DNA from: Wolfiporia cocos
Lineage: Eukaryota > Basidiomycota > Agaricomycetes > Polyporales > Phaeolaceae
Reading direction: 5' to 3'
NCBI GenBank assembly: GCA_029448655.1
Contig: JACCLO010000002.1
Location: forward strand, 3,534,001 to 3,598,000
DNA: 64,000 bases
Part shown: piece after piece, positions 1 to 9,321 of the stretch
Layout: the number at the start of each line of letters is the position of its first letter
How positions within the stretch are numbered: position 1 is the stretch's first letter
The notes under the pieces: model-generated
Told to the model about the DNA's origin: nothing
The model's input: only the letters and a program-made list of their open reading frames with translations
Databases searched by the model: none
Translations under genes and position numbers: made by a program

Positions 1-1322
1 GAACCCAGTTGGAGACAAGGGAACCAACGGCTTCGGTCCGATGTTGAGTGGGCGAGTGGTAGGCGCGAAGGCTGTGCGTTCCGTTGTGGCAAGGGAATCT
101 TGCACTCCTAGCGCCGTCGAAGGCGAGCAACGATCGGACGTTTTAGCAGAGACGTTGGAGCCCGCACTACATGCAGTGATTCCAGCACAAATATCTGCCA
201 GACTATGGCAGGACTGCGGGCGAAGTTGTGGAGTGTGCACAGATGAAGGTGCAGAAATCGAAGGAGCCTCGTACACCGAGAGCGTCAGAGAGTTCAAACC
301 GTCTAAGTGCAGGCTGGTCGAGGTGGTTGACAGAGACAGCTCCCGGCGGAAGAGGTTCAATGTCATTGGCAGGCTTTGACCCGTAGATGCCGGCCTTGGA
401 GACGTCGGCGGGGTCTCAAAGGGAGGAGCTGAACGTCACGCAAGGTAGTGGTAGTTCATTGAGCAGCACGGAAGTGTGAACATATGACAGACGTACTGGG
501 TGTTTGCGTCTTCCCACGAGACTGGCTGCGACTTGACTTGGATTCCGCACTGGATGTGCTATCCTGGCTGATTTCCATGTCTCGCGCCCGAGCGTCATCA
601 TACCAGGAGGACAGCACGGGCTCCATGATCTGCATTAGCGTTGGAGATGGCAGCGGCGACGTTGACGGGAGGGCCTGAGAGAGCATATGCGCAGCCGGGG
701 GACGCGATGGAAGCCGTATAGCAATTGAGCACGCAGGAGAAGACGGGTGCACACTCGCACAGCTGGCAATGTCCAAGTAAGGTTCCGGAGAGTGCATATC
801 CACGTAGGAGACCGAAGCAGATCTTGACCTCGACTGAGAGCGCCGATAGCCTCTTGTGCGAGACGAGCGACCGTTGCTGCTGGTGCGCGTAGAATCGCCC
901 ATAATCCGAGCGTAGATTACAGAAGATGAAGGCTCCGACGAGGGGGAGCTACGAGCTTGACTCTTGCGCGCAACTTGATCTGCTCGGCACGAAATCCTTG
1001 TTTCCCATTCCGGAGACCCGAGAAAGCCAACCAGATACCCAGTGAAACGGTCGAGCGAGAATCGGTGTCCCGTTTTCGCCTGACAGACAATCTCACGAGA
1101 GGCATCCAGTGTGTCTTCATGAGCTTCATGAATAGACTGAGCTCTACGATACTTGGCATAGGTGAACTTGCAGACTCCGAGGAGCAGGAGTGGTATGATT
1201 GAGACAGGTATCGCCAGAGGCGACGGCTGTGTCGGGGTAAAGACGACCACTGGCAAGGCGTATGTCCGGGAACACAAGAATGGCAGTAGACAGGCTACCA
1301 TCACAAGAGTTGAGAACGCCAT
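1..1322 (-). CDS. Hypothetical membrane-anchored Ser-rich protein (partial, C-terminus off left edge)
   Basis: I do not recognise this gene. It starts at an ATG at 1322. Residues about 4-22 are hydrophobic (signal peptide or first membrane segment), and a second hydrophobic stretch at about 36-53 (LAIPVSIIPLLLLGVCKF) is followed by basic KYRRAQ, which suggests a membrane anchor with the long tail inside the cell. The tail is rich in Ser, Arg and Pro and is probably disordered. The first exon reads in frame to about 497. A GTACGT donor at 496 and a TTCAG acceptor at 430 remove a 68-nt intron, and the phase-1 junction continues in an open frame with TPPFETPPTSP to base 1, so the gene is truncated by the window. 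No enzyme motif is seen. The neighbour at 1755-2890 lies on the same strand and is unrelated in function. Confidence 0.6.
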
Positions 1323-1754
1323 CGCGCTTCAGAGGCCTTTCAGAGACAAAGACGTTGGACACCGGAGACTCGCTCTGAATTCAAGGTGTCGCAGCGTGAA
1401 CGGCCGATGGATGTCCTGGATAGGCAGCAACTGAGCTACTCCCTTCTCCTTCGAGCACAGCAAGAGGTGGGTTAACCGAGGAGTGGTCAGAAGCGGAGAA
1501 AGCCTTCGTCGACAAGACGCGACGCGTCCGTGAGCTCGAACTCATCACGTGTACCGTTCCACTGAAGTCGAGATCGGATGAGGAGAGACATGCACGATCA
1601 ATATTCAATCTGCAAGGAAAATATCCTTGGATTTGTGACATGCAAAGGAGATGTGGGTTGATGCGGAACGCAGCTCACACGAACGAGAAAGGTCTCCTGC
1701 GAATGATTGCTACACGAGAAATGAAAATAGAATGCATCTACACCTGAACATGTG

Positions 1755-2890
1755 CTACTTCTTCTGCGGCTCCCCCGTCTTTGGTGGCGGGACTGGCTTG
1801 AGCTCATCTGGTCTCTTCGGGGTGGTACCATCGCCCACCTGCTCCCAGGGAGATAGCGCGTCGAAGTTACTGCAGTGACAGCATGAGCATTGAGGACAAA
1901 CTCCTGATCGCAAAGATCGCACCGGAAGGCTTGTGTGAGCTGCAGGGGTTCGTAGACCACCCGCTTGCGCTCCTCGTCATATCGAACTTCGGTGTAACCC
2001 TGAGGGTCAACATTTGAGCATATACCCAGTATTAAGTATCCTGCGGAACTTACGGTTAGAGGGAAGTCCTTGCGAAGAGGGTGTCCCTCGAATCCTGATA
2101 ACATGTGTCTTTAGCAGGTAGTCCCGCCATCAGGACGGAAACATACCATAGTCGGTCAGAATACGACGGCTGCAGACATGTATTAGCAAAATTGGCATAT
2201 ACTGATGGAGATACCACGCACAGGTCAGGGTGACCTTCGAAGAACACACCATAGAGGTCCCAGACCTCTCTTTCGTACCTGTCCATACCATTAGTGGACC
2301 TCGTACGCTGTGACCTTGCGGATCAGCTCACCAGTCTGCTCCACTGAACACAGGCATCGCACTGGGCACTGCATCCGTCTCGCCAGCATACGTCTTCACC
2401 CTAATCCTCCCACCATACTTCACGCTCAGCAGGTGGTACACGACCTCGAACCGTTTGTCCCGCTCCGGGAAGTCGACGCCGCTGATGTCGACGCACGACT
2501 TGAACTGGCACTGCGAGTGGTCGCGCAGGAACGTGAGCACGGGGACGACGCCGGCGGGGGGGACGTAGAGGGTCAACTCGTCCTTGAGGACGGAGAACTG
2601 CTGGATGTACTTCGGGAGGCACTGGAGGAGGTACGCGCCGTACGTGTGCAGCTTCTCCGCCGTCTCCGCGTACTTCGCGAGCGTCGGATTCGGCGACGTC
2701 GGCTCGGTGAACGGCGAGGGCGACGCTGCGGGTCGTCAGCGCGGGTCTGCGCGGCGTGGTGTCCGCTCGCACCTTTCGGGGAGTGTGAGCTGTGGATCGC
2801 GCGGCTCGCGGGCGCGGCTGCGACAGCGGGGCGCCGGGGCACTGCGTTGCGGAGCAGCCGGCCGGTCCTGGCAGCCAACCGCAGGGACAT
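1755..2890 (-). CDS. NDUFS3: NADH:ubiquinone oxidoreductase 30 kDa subunit (complex I, NDUFS3), mitochondrial
   Basis: Core subunit of the peripheral arm of respiratory complex I in the mitochondrial inner membrane. The ATG at 2890 opens a basic, Arg-rich presequence ([15 protein letters not shown]...). A 47-nt intron with a CTGAC branch site then leads to [15 protein letters not shown] and [19 protein letters not shown]. Family signatures follow: [20 protein letters not shown], the 30 kDa motif [18 protein letters not shown], and [14 protein letters not shown] joined across an intron to [19 protein letters not shown]. The last exon encodes [14 protein letters not shown] and ends in [11 protein letters not shown] before TAG at 1755-1757. 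At least four introns are inferred. An in-frame ATG further upstream exists, but the site at 2890 gives the better presequence. It is divergent from SPF27, with only 151 bp between start codons. Confidence 0.93.
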
Positions 2891-3041
2891 GTTCGTCGAC
2901 GTCGGGAGTGAGCTGCTCAAACGCGACTGTTCCCGATTGGGACACGCGGACAAGCGCGCGTAAGTGGCGCCGCGGTTCGATCACTCACTTCGACCATCCC
3001 GTTTGCCACTGCTTGCTCAACATCGTGTCCTCTCATCGATA
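2891..3041. promoter_or_regulatory. Short bidirectional promoter between NDUFS3 and SPF27
   Basis: Only 151 bp separate the two divergent start codons. No canonical TATA box is visible. The stretch must hold both 5' leaders, so shared control elements are likely by geometry alone. Confidence 0.5.
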
Positions 3042-3869
3042 ATGTCTACAGAAGCGATGGCGGTCGAGGCGGCCCCTCCTATGATCTTCGACTCGTTGCC
3101 GTACTATGATAATGACCTGGAGCAATTCCCTACATTGAAGGAGAAGGTCGAGAGAGAGCTCGCCCGTGAGGGCAAGCCTAATTCCCAGACGCTGCACCCT
3201 CGAGTTCCACCACCACCAAAACTCTTTTCTGTTCGTGCGCACAAATCCCTTCACATAGCTCGTATGGACTTGCTAATTGGCCATGTTAGAACCATCCTCT
3301 CTTGGCCGCTGAACTCGAACGCGTTGAATCCCATCAGCCGCTCCCCATACTAGACACAACACGCCACCAGCTACCGGGTCCAGTCCATCCTGAGAGCGAA
3401 GAGGAGTGGGACGCGGCGCTTTCAAATGCCCATGCCCAGCTGGAGCACCAACGTCTTCGGTATGCCTTGAATTTGCCCATGTTACCCGCCTAACCCTCGC
3501 GCAGGCATACAAACCTTGCGCTGCTCCAGTCATACGGCTCGAATGCCTGGAGGATACATAATTATTTGACGGAGGCGACTGCCAAAAACATCGAGAAGGT
3601 CCTTGAGGATCTCAAGACCTTGACGACCGAAGTGAACCGGGACCGCAAGAACTTCCAGGTAGGACAAGACACCGGCGTTCGCGCGTTTCATTCCAGAAGC
3701 TCACCGCAGCTCTTCACAGACGCGATTAGGGAACCAGCTCACGTCGCTGGAGACCCGCTGGACGGAACTCATCTCGAACATCCTGCAGATCGAGATGGCA
3801 AACGCCGCGCTGGAGGTCGAGATTGACAGGCTCAACAAGAACGAGGCGGAGCTCGCGGCAGGTCTGTGA
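3042..3869 (+). CDS. Pre-mRNA-splicing factor SPF27 (BCAS2/Cwf7 family)
   Basis: Structural subunit of the Prp19/NTC complex of the spliceosome, acting in the nucleus. The start at 3042 gives MSTEAMAVEAAPPMIFDSLPYYD, and the SLPYYDND...L opening is characteristic of BCAS2/SPF27. Exons joined across short introns continue with PTLKEKVERELAREGKP, AAELERVESHQPLPILDT, a central helical part (EEEWDAALSNAHAQLEHQRLR), the conserved segment LALLQSYGSNAWRIHNYLTE, and a coiled-coil C-terminus ending NAALEVEIDRLNKNEAELAAGL. The stop is TGA at 3867-3869. The predicted length of about 220 residues fits the family. Its head-to-head partner is the complex I gene NDUFS3, and a convergent REXO4-like gene lies downstream. 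Confidence 0.88.
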
Positions 3870-4073
3870 GGCTGTATGAATACCGTGTACCATTACATCT
3901 ACATCTCTTCTAATCCCGTCCTGTGACAAACTCGTGCATCGTATACGAGCGCGCGAAGACGTAAAGAACGCGGAAATGCAGAATAACTTAAGTATTGCTA
4001 GGAGGATCCGGGGTTAATATGGTTACATAGCGTCGCAGGGTGTGTGAAGATGGAAGTCCCGCGGGCCCGTAGC

Positions 4074-5259
4074 TTATGTGAAGCAATTTGCGTAGGTGCT
4101 TGGAGGTAGTGCGCAGGGCCACGCGCCGCTTTCGATAATTTCCTCCCATATGTGCTCACACGAGCGGAATAGGTCAAGCGCAGCTCGTGCATGCTCCAGC
4201 TTCCGATGTCATGAACGCTATCAATGAGACCTGTATAAACCGCGTGGCAGTGAAACGTACCGGTATTTCCCCGTACAAGCCGATATTCCGTCCCATGAAC
4301 CGATTCACGAGAGTGACAAGAGGAATCATTGTGCTGGGTTTGCAACCTAGGCTGCGGCGGAAGGGCATGAATAGCGCCAAATCTCTCGTGTCAATTGCAG
4401 GGTGTGCCAGTCCCAATGTCTGTGGCACATCGTCAGTACTGTCCTGTCACGATGGCCGCTGCAGCGCACAGAAAGGAAATCCCACAAGGAGTAGCCGATG
4501 ATGATCTTGTCTCTGATGAGGCGTGCAGCTTCACGTTGTACATCGATGAAGGTAGGAGCTAAAGAGGTGGTTAGTCGTTCATGATGTGGGGAGGATAAAA
4601 CGAGGCAACCACCTCTTGCGAGTATAGCAGGCTGCAGCCCCGTCTCTGCCTGCCGATAATCACTTACAGGTTGACTGTGAAAGCCTGCATCAGATAGTCG
4701 GCGCGGAGCGTGCTCTAGAAGATGCTTACGTAGGTCGGACTAGCGTGTCAAGGAGCAGGTTGCCGCGGTAATCCACAATTGTGACGCGGCTGAATGGCCC
4801 AAAGGGGATCCCGGACAAGCGCAGAAAGTCACCCGGTTCATTTTACGGTAAAAGAGTGCAGAGGCATGTCTACTCACGCTACCATCGGTAGTCTGGAGAC
4901 TATCCCATAGTAGACCAGCTGCACTGCAACCGCGACATACCTGGGCGGTCTCATGATCAGCGCGCCCGGCCATGACGCCGCTATCTGCGCCATACTCACT
5001 TGCTGGGCGGGTGCACCTTCGCGTATCTTGCCTGCGGTGGGGGAGGTTGAGGCGCGGTGCTAGTCCCCCCGGCGGCCGGGTTTGCCTGAAGATGCGTGCC
5101 GGGACCCATGCCATGCGCGATAACGGACAAGGAAAGGCAGGACTTTGTCTGTAGCTCCGCGCCAACCGACGGGGTGCTTGACAGATGCCGTGACATTCTG
5201 GGGCTGGGGACGACGACTTTTAGTTCGCGCGGGCCGGGACCACAGACGGCGCCGCACAT
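4074..5259 (-). CDS. REXO4/ISG20-fold (DEDDh) protein lacking catalytic residues; putative pseudo-exonuclease
   Basis: Splicing six inferred exons gives a colinear match to the REXO4 exonuclease domain: YVAVAVQLV, then VARVTIVDYRGNLLLD, TLVRPTQPVSDYRQAETGL, PTFIDVQREAARLIRDKIII, GYSLWDFLSTLGLAHPAIDT, RDLALFMPFRR and PLEHARAALDLFRSCEHIWE, with stop TAA at 4074. Introns have good donors (GTGAGT twice, GTAAGC, GTACGT) and matching phases; one contains an ACTAAC branch site. In active family members Exo I reads YVAxDCEMV, Exo II GHxLHNDL and Exo III HSSVEDA. Here the Exo I D and E read A and Q, the Exo II D reads F, and the Exo III segment reads PLEHA, with H and D lost. The frame is intact, so this looks like a maintained pseudoenzyme rather than a decayed gene. 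The 5' end is uncertain: ATG at 5259 is the best in-frame start, but a further exon is possible. Confidence 0.68.
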
Positions 5260-6259
5260 GCACCGACCACAAGACTTGACGAGGAGATGGACACCGCGAG
5301 TGGGCTGATCGAATACGGCGACGTTAACTGTGCATCAATGGAGCACAAACGAGATGGTCGCTGCCAGGCGCAGCATGCAACCCGCGCTGGACATCAGCGG
5401 GACCGTTCAGACATGGAAAACAGCAAGCCCGCCACGCTTCGATGCTGATGGCGAGACCAATAGACGCAACTCGGGTACAGCCATAGCACCGGCCAGAAGG
5501 ACCGCCTGACCGTAAATAGCCTCCCCCAGCGCGAGATCCAGTGGAAGCGGCAGAAGCTGCCACAGAGGGTTTGGCGTCTCCCAGATTACGGCCATCTTGG
5601 CTGCACGGGCCCACACATGAATCAGCGGCCGTCATGCGGAGCTCAAGCAGATGGGCGCAGAAGACGTCGGTGGACAGCAGCCCGCGCTGCTTTGCGCGCG
5701 TTCCACGGATATATACTGTTAGAGGAGATGCATTCGGCAATGTATCCTTTTTTATGCAGATAACGCTGGGCGCACCTCGTCGGTTGTCCGTGGGTGCCCT
5801 CGTCTGGCGAAGAGATGTGGTCAGCGGAATGCGCACGATACACTCAACTACTGCGTCGGGCGCCCGGACCAATTTGGCCAAAACCGGCGGCGGGGCGGCG
5901 GGATATTACCAGATTCGTAATGGAGATCATTACACGGGTCGCGTGCCTCATCTGAAGCCATTTCCGCCGGGAATGGGAAGCCAAGACCAGGGGCCCAGCA
6001 TTCCCGTCTGCAACGAACATGAGGTCAGAGAGAGTTTGCAGTCGATCATCCAGAGAAGACATCTCAGATTCATTACCAGGGCGCGCTCAGCCTGGCTAGA
6101 TTTACATCTAAATAAGGCTACAGAATCGCTTCCTACTGCTCTTCCGTACGCCTCGGCATCGCAAGCCTGATTTCCGAGGAGGTACTGCTGTTCCAGTCAG
6201 CCGCCGGTGCATGCGCCATCATCCACTGGTGACCGCCGGTTCACCAATTTCAGAGCTTA
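5260..6259. other. Intergenic stretch without a supported gene
   Basis: About 1 kb between the REXO4-like gene and BIO2. Open frames exist on both strands (the longest is 209 codons, + strand, 5541-6170), but none has recognisable motifs, a convincing start or a consistent splice pattern. A short hydrophobic reading on the minus strand around 5407-5616 is not supported by conserved features. Unrecognised 5' exons of the REXO4-like gene could lie in the part nearest 5260. Confidence 0.4.
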
Positions 6260-7783
6260 TCATGGCGCTGACGGCGCCTCAGCTGCATGACCCGCTGCGT
6301 CGGGGCTTGCCTCGAGGCGGGCTCCCTCTTTCCGCGCAACGTTCACCTGCTCGAAGCTGTGCATCCCCTCCAGTCCCCAGCGGGACATCATCGCCTTGTC
6401 CTCGTCCCACGGAGAGCCTGCGGGCAGATCAGACCAAGTCCATGTGCCAGGATGAACAGCGATGCGTACAGGGTGTGGTCAGCATCTGTTCGCCCGTGAA
6501 GATGGCGTTTGCTCCCGCCATGAAACACATTGCCTGTTTCGACTCGTCTAGAGTCTGACGGCCGGCGGCGAGCCGTATGATTGTCTGCGGCAGAACGATC
6601 CGTGCGGTAGCAATAGTGCGCAGGAGAGTGTGGAACGGGACGGGCTAGACAGGATCGCTCAGACTTCTCCAGGGGATCGGAGGCCTTCATATCGCGTACC
6701 TCGTTGTTCTCCAGAGGAGTTCCCTTGATGGGCACCAGCGCATTGACGGGGAACGATTCAGGGTGCTCGGGCATGCTGTTCATCTGTCAGCGCACTGCGC
6801 TCATGGCACGCGCTGCAGCACTCACTTGGATACCTCCCAAATCAAGCCAGTGCGATCCCTGTCTGTCTCACCAAGGCCCAGGATGCCGCCCGAGCAGACA
6901 CTGATCCCTGCATCGCGCACCGCGGAAATTGTGTCAAGACGCTCGTCATATGAGCGCGTCGTGATCACCTGTACGACTGAATTGATTCACAGCAGGAGCG
7001 GATGCAGCGAGCCAAGACTACCTCGGGGTAAAACTCGCGCGACGTGTCCAGGTTGTGGTTGTACGCGGTTAGTCCCCTGCGCGCGTCATCAATGGTCCGT
7101 CCAGATCTAGCGGGGGGCTGCATGACTCACGCCTCTTTGAGCTGGCGCGCCTGCTCGGGTGAGAGCATCCCGAGCGTGGTGCACACCTCCATGCCCATCC
7201 CGCGCACTTCGCGCACCATCTGCAGGATCCGCTCAAAGCCGCGCTTGCGCCCGGCTAGGTCTCTCCACGCAGCCCCCATGCAGAACCGCGTGCTTCCGTT
7301 CGCTTTGGCCTTCCGCGCGGCATCTAAAACGGGCTCGATGTCGAGAAGACGCGACGCTTTCGTGGGCGTGGAGTAGCGCGAGGACTGCGAGCAGTACGAG
7401 CCTGTGCGGACGGCATCAGTGATCAATCAGGCGATGAGGCCCAGGAAGGAATGCCTACAGTCTTCTGAGCAACCCCCAGCTATTCAGATCAAGAAATCAG
7501 GATTCCACATCGGGCGGAACTGTCAGATACACAAACTTTTGATATTCATCAGCGTGCATAGCTGGATCTTGCTGGGATCGTGATGCTGTCTGTGGACGGA
7601 AGCTGAGCGGAAAACGAGTTCGAGCAGAGGGCTGTCATATATTTTCTCAATCTCCTGCTTCGTCCAGTTGTGGCGAACTGCTGGGGTCACCGCAGAGGGC
7701 TCGGATGCGTGAGTCGCAAGTGTCCGTGCGTTTCGACAAGTCGAACGCGCCGCGAGGTGAAGACGCAACATTGTGGCAAACAT
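6260..7783 (-). CDS. BIO2: Biotin synthase, mitochondrial
   Basis: Radical-SAM enzyme that inserts sulphur into dethiobiotin, the last step of biotin synthesis, in mitochondria. The start at ATG 7783 gives a basic presequence ([18 protein letters not shown]); a second ATG lies four codons on. The exon ending LCTLMNIK joins across an intron to a small exon reading TGGCSEDC, and a further 60-nt intron leads to [20 protein letters not shown]. This restores the C-x3-C-x2-C motif that binds the 4Fe-4S cluster. Next come [63 protein letters not shown], then [49 protein letters not shown] and a short extra tail ending EAPSAP. All key motifs are present, so it should be active. Stop TGA at 6260-6262. 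Confidence 0.95.
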
Positions 7784-8755
7784 TCAGCAGTGGGACGTAA
7801 CGGGAGCGCGTCGATAAGAAATAATGATAGGTTGTACCGCGGCCGACTGGTATCACCGCCCTCGCAGCGGGGATTGAGGGGGAATAGAGTTGTCTGCGGC
7901 TCGCTGCCCATGTTGGGGAGATTGGGATAACCACCGATCACTCGGCAATCGCGCGATCAAAGTGATCGGCGTGCATCTCAGCGCATACTGGCAGCCAAAT
8001 GGCCTCTTACACAGTTTACCTCAGGAAGAGACGCATGTCATAACATGTCATAATTATTGTGTTTCGCGCTGTACTCGTAGCACTCATTTCTTGTCATCCT
8101 AGGACGGAAATGTCGCGCGATTTTCAAAGGATCTCTATGAATGTGGATGCGGAGATATAAACGTCAATCGAGTGTCTTCGAATGAACCTTTCGCGCCCAT
8201 CTTAAAGCGCGATTTCAAAGGCTGCAAAGTAGTCAAATTGCTAGGTTTGATCAAGAGCATTGGAAACGGGTCATAAAGTACCTCGTGCGCATCCATTGCT
8301 TCATATCGTGAATAGAAGCAGTAAATAAGCTGCATAATGTTACGCTGAGGCCATGCCAATGAAGACAGCAGGCGCAAATGGGTGCACGAAGCAGTGTAAT
8401 AACGTGAAAACACATACCAAAATGGCTAGCCAGATAATTGTACTCTCGTTAATGTGGCGTGGCTCAATTTATCCCAGGGTCGGCTAGAGTACGCATAGAC
8501 CATCCCATGATGATGAACAAGTCTCTCAAGGTCCATGCCACGGTCATATCCTTCATGAATGGTCAATGACCATGGCAACCTAACATTCTATTAACAATGA
8601 CTCCAGCTAAAAGGACAAGCACACTCACCGCTATCTCATCCCAACTTCACCCTCCTACGCAGCCCACAACTCCTGTGTACCAACGCGTAAGAATTTTGCG
8701 TATGAGTATCATCTCTTCGATCCACTGACGCAAATGCGATGTGAAGACATACACC
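7784..8755. other. Intergenic region upstream of BIO2 and of the small ORF at 8756
   Basis: About 970 bp holding the BIO2 5' region and the upstream part of the divergent gene at 8756. The middle (about 8000-8480) is AT-rich compared with its surroundings. A 92-codon frame at 8135-8413 on the minus strand has no recognisable motif and I do not call it. No RNA gene was recognised. Confidence 0.4.
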
Positions 8756-9321
8756 ATGTCTCCCTCCAACGAGAAACTCAAGCTGTTCATTGCCACTCAC
8801 CGAACCCATCATGCCTCCAACTTACATTATACCCTTGCACTCGCTCCAATGTCGGAAAACCCGTCGTCTGCGGCAAAAACCACCATGTGGTATCAGGTGC
8901 TGCACGACCCCATGAGCGGCGCACGATACTACCAGCAGACATCCATTACGTGCATGAGGGCGAGCGACACGGTAGCCCGTGTGCTCCTCGGGCAGGTCGA
9001 CCCGGTGCATCAGCGTGCATTAGAGCAGCTGATGGCAGATCCCAGGCACCTGGAAGCTAGCTCGTCGAGCCAGCAATGGGTCAGGAATGTCTTGAAGGTC
9101 ATCTCCGGAAGCGGGGTCCTGAGATCAAGCGGAGTCATCAACGCAGACACGGCCGTCGGCGTATTGAAAGACCTCTCAAAGGAGGTGCAAAGAGGAGCGC
9201 GCGCCAGCCCGCAGGGCGGTTCACCGACGACCATCGTCTATCCCACACATAAATGTGAGTGCTTGCACAGAGTCAAGGTGCTTACCAGGTACTAAGACTC
9301 ATTCATCCCTCTACCGTAGGA
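8756..9321 (+). CDS. Small hypothetical protein, possibly of a fungal DUF6914-like family
   Basis: One long exon from ATG 8756 (context ACCATGT) encodes MSPSNEKLKLFIATHRTHHA, then a segment NLHYTLALAP...TTMWYQVLHD, a middle part with VARVLLGQVDP, and a helical C-terminal part. The order 'HYTLAL...WYQV...VARVLLGxV' resembles a family of small Agaricomycete proteins of unknown function; this is a weak impression and not a firm match. The exon appears to end at AAAT followed by GTGAGT (9255). Splicing to CCGTAG at 9319 would create a TGA stop split across the intron, giving about 167 residues. Without splicing the frame runs on to 9295. No signal peptide or membrane segment is seen. Confidence 0.5.

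Noticed and set aside
41..379. 112-codon open frame on the plus strand at the left edge
   Set aside because: The minus strand is open through the same region and joins in phase to the exon at 497-1322.
2310..2963. 217-codon open frame on the plus strand
   Set aside because: Antisense shadow of GC-rich NDUFS3 exons.
2960..2990. GGTTCGATC sequence resembling a tRNA B box
   Set aside because: No matching A box, cloverleaf or poly-T end nearby; it lies in the SPF27 leader.
5541..6170. 209-codon open frame on the plus strand in the gap between the REXO4-like gene and BIO2
   Set aside because: No recognisable motif, irregular composition, and its start has no support. Kept only as a remark in the gap entry.
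7381..7466. Possible loss of the iron-sulphur Cys motif in biotin synthase
   Set aside because: A 60-nt intron with donor GTAGGC joins TGGCSEDC to SYCSQSSRY and restores C-x3-C-x2-C.
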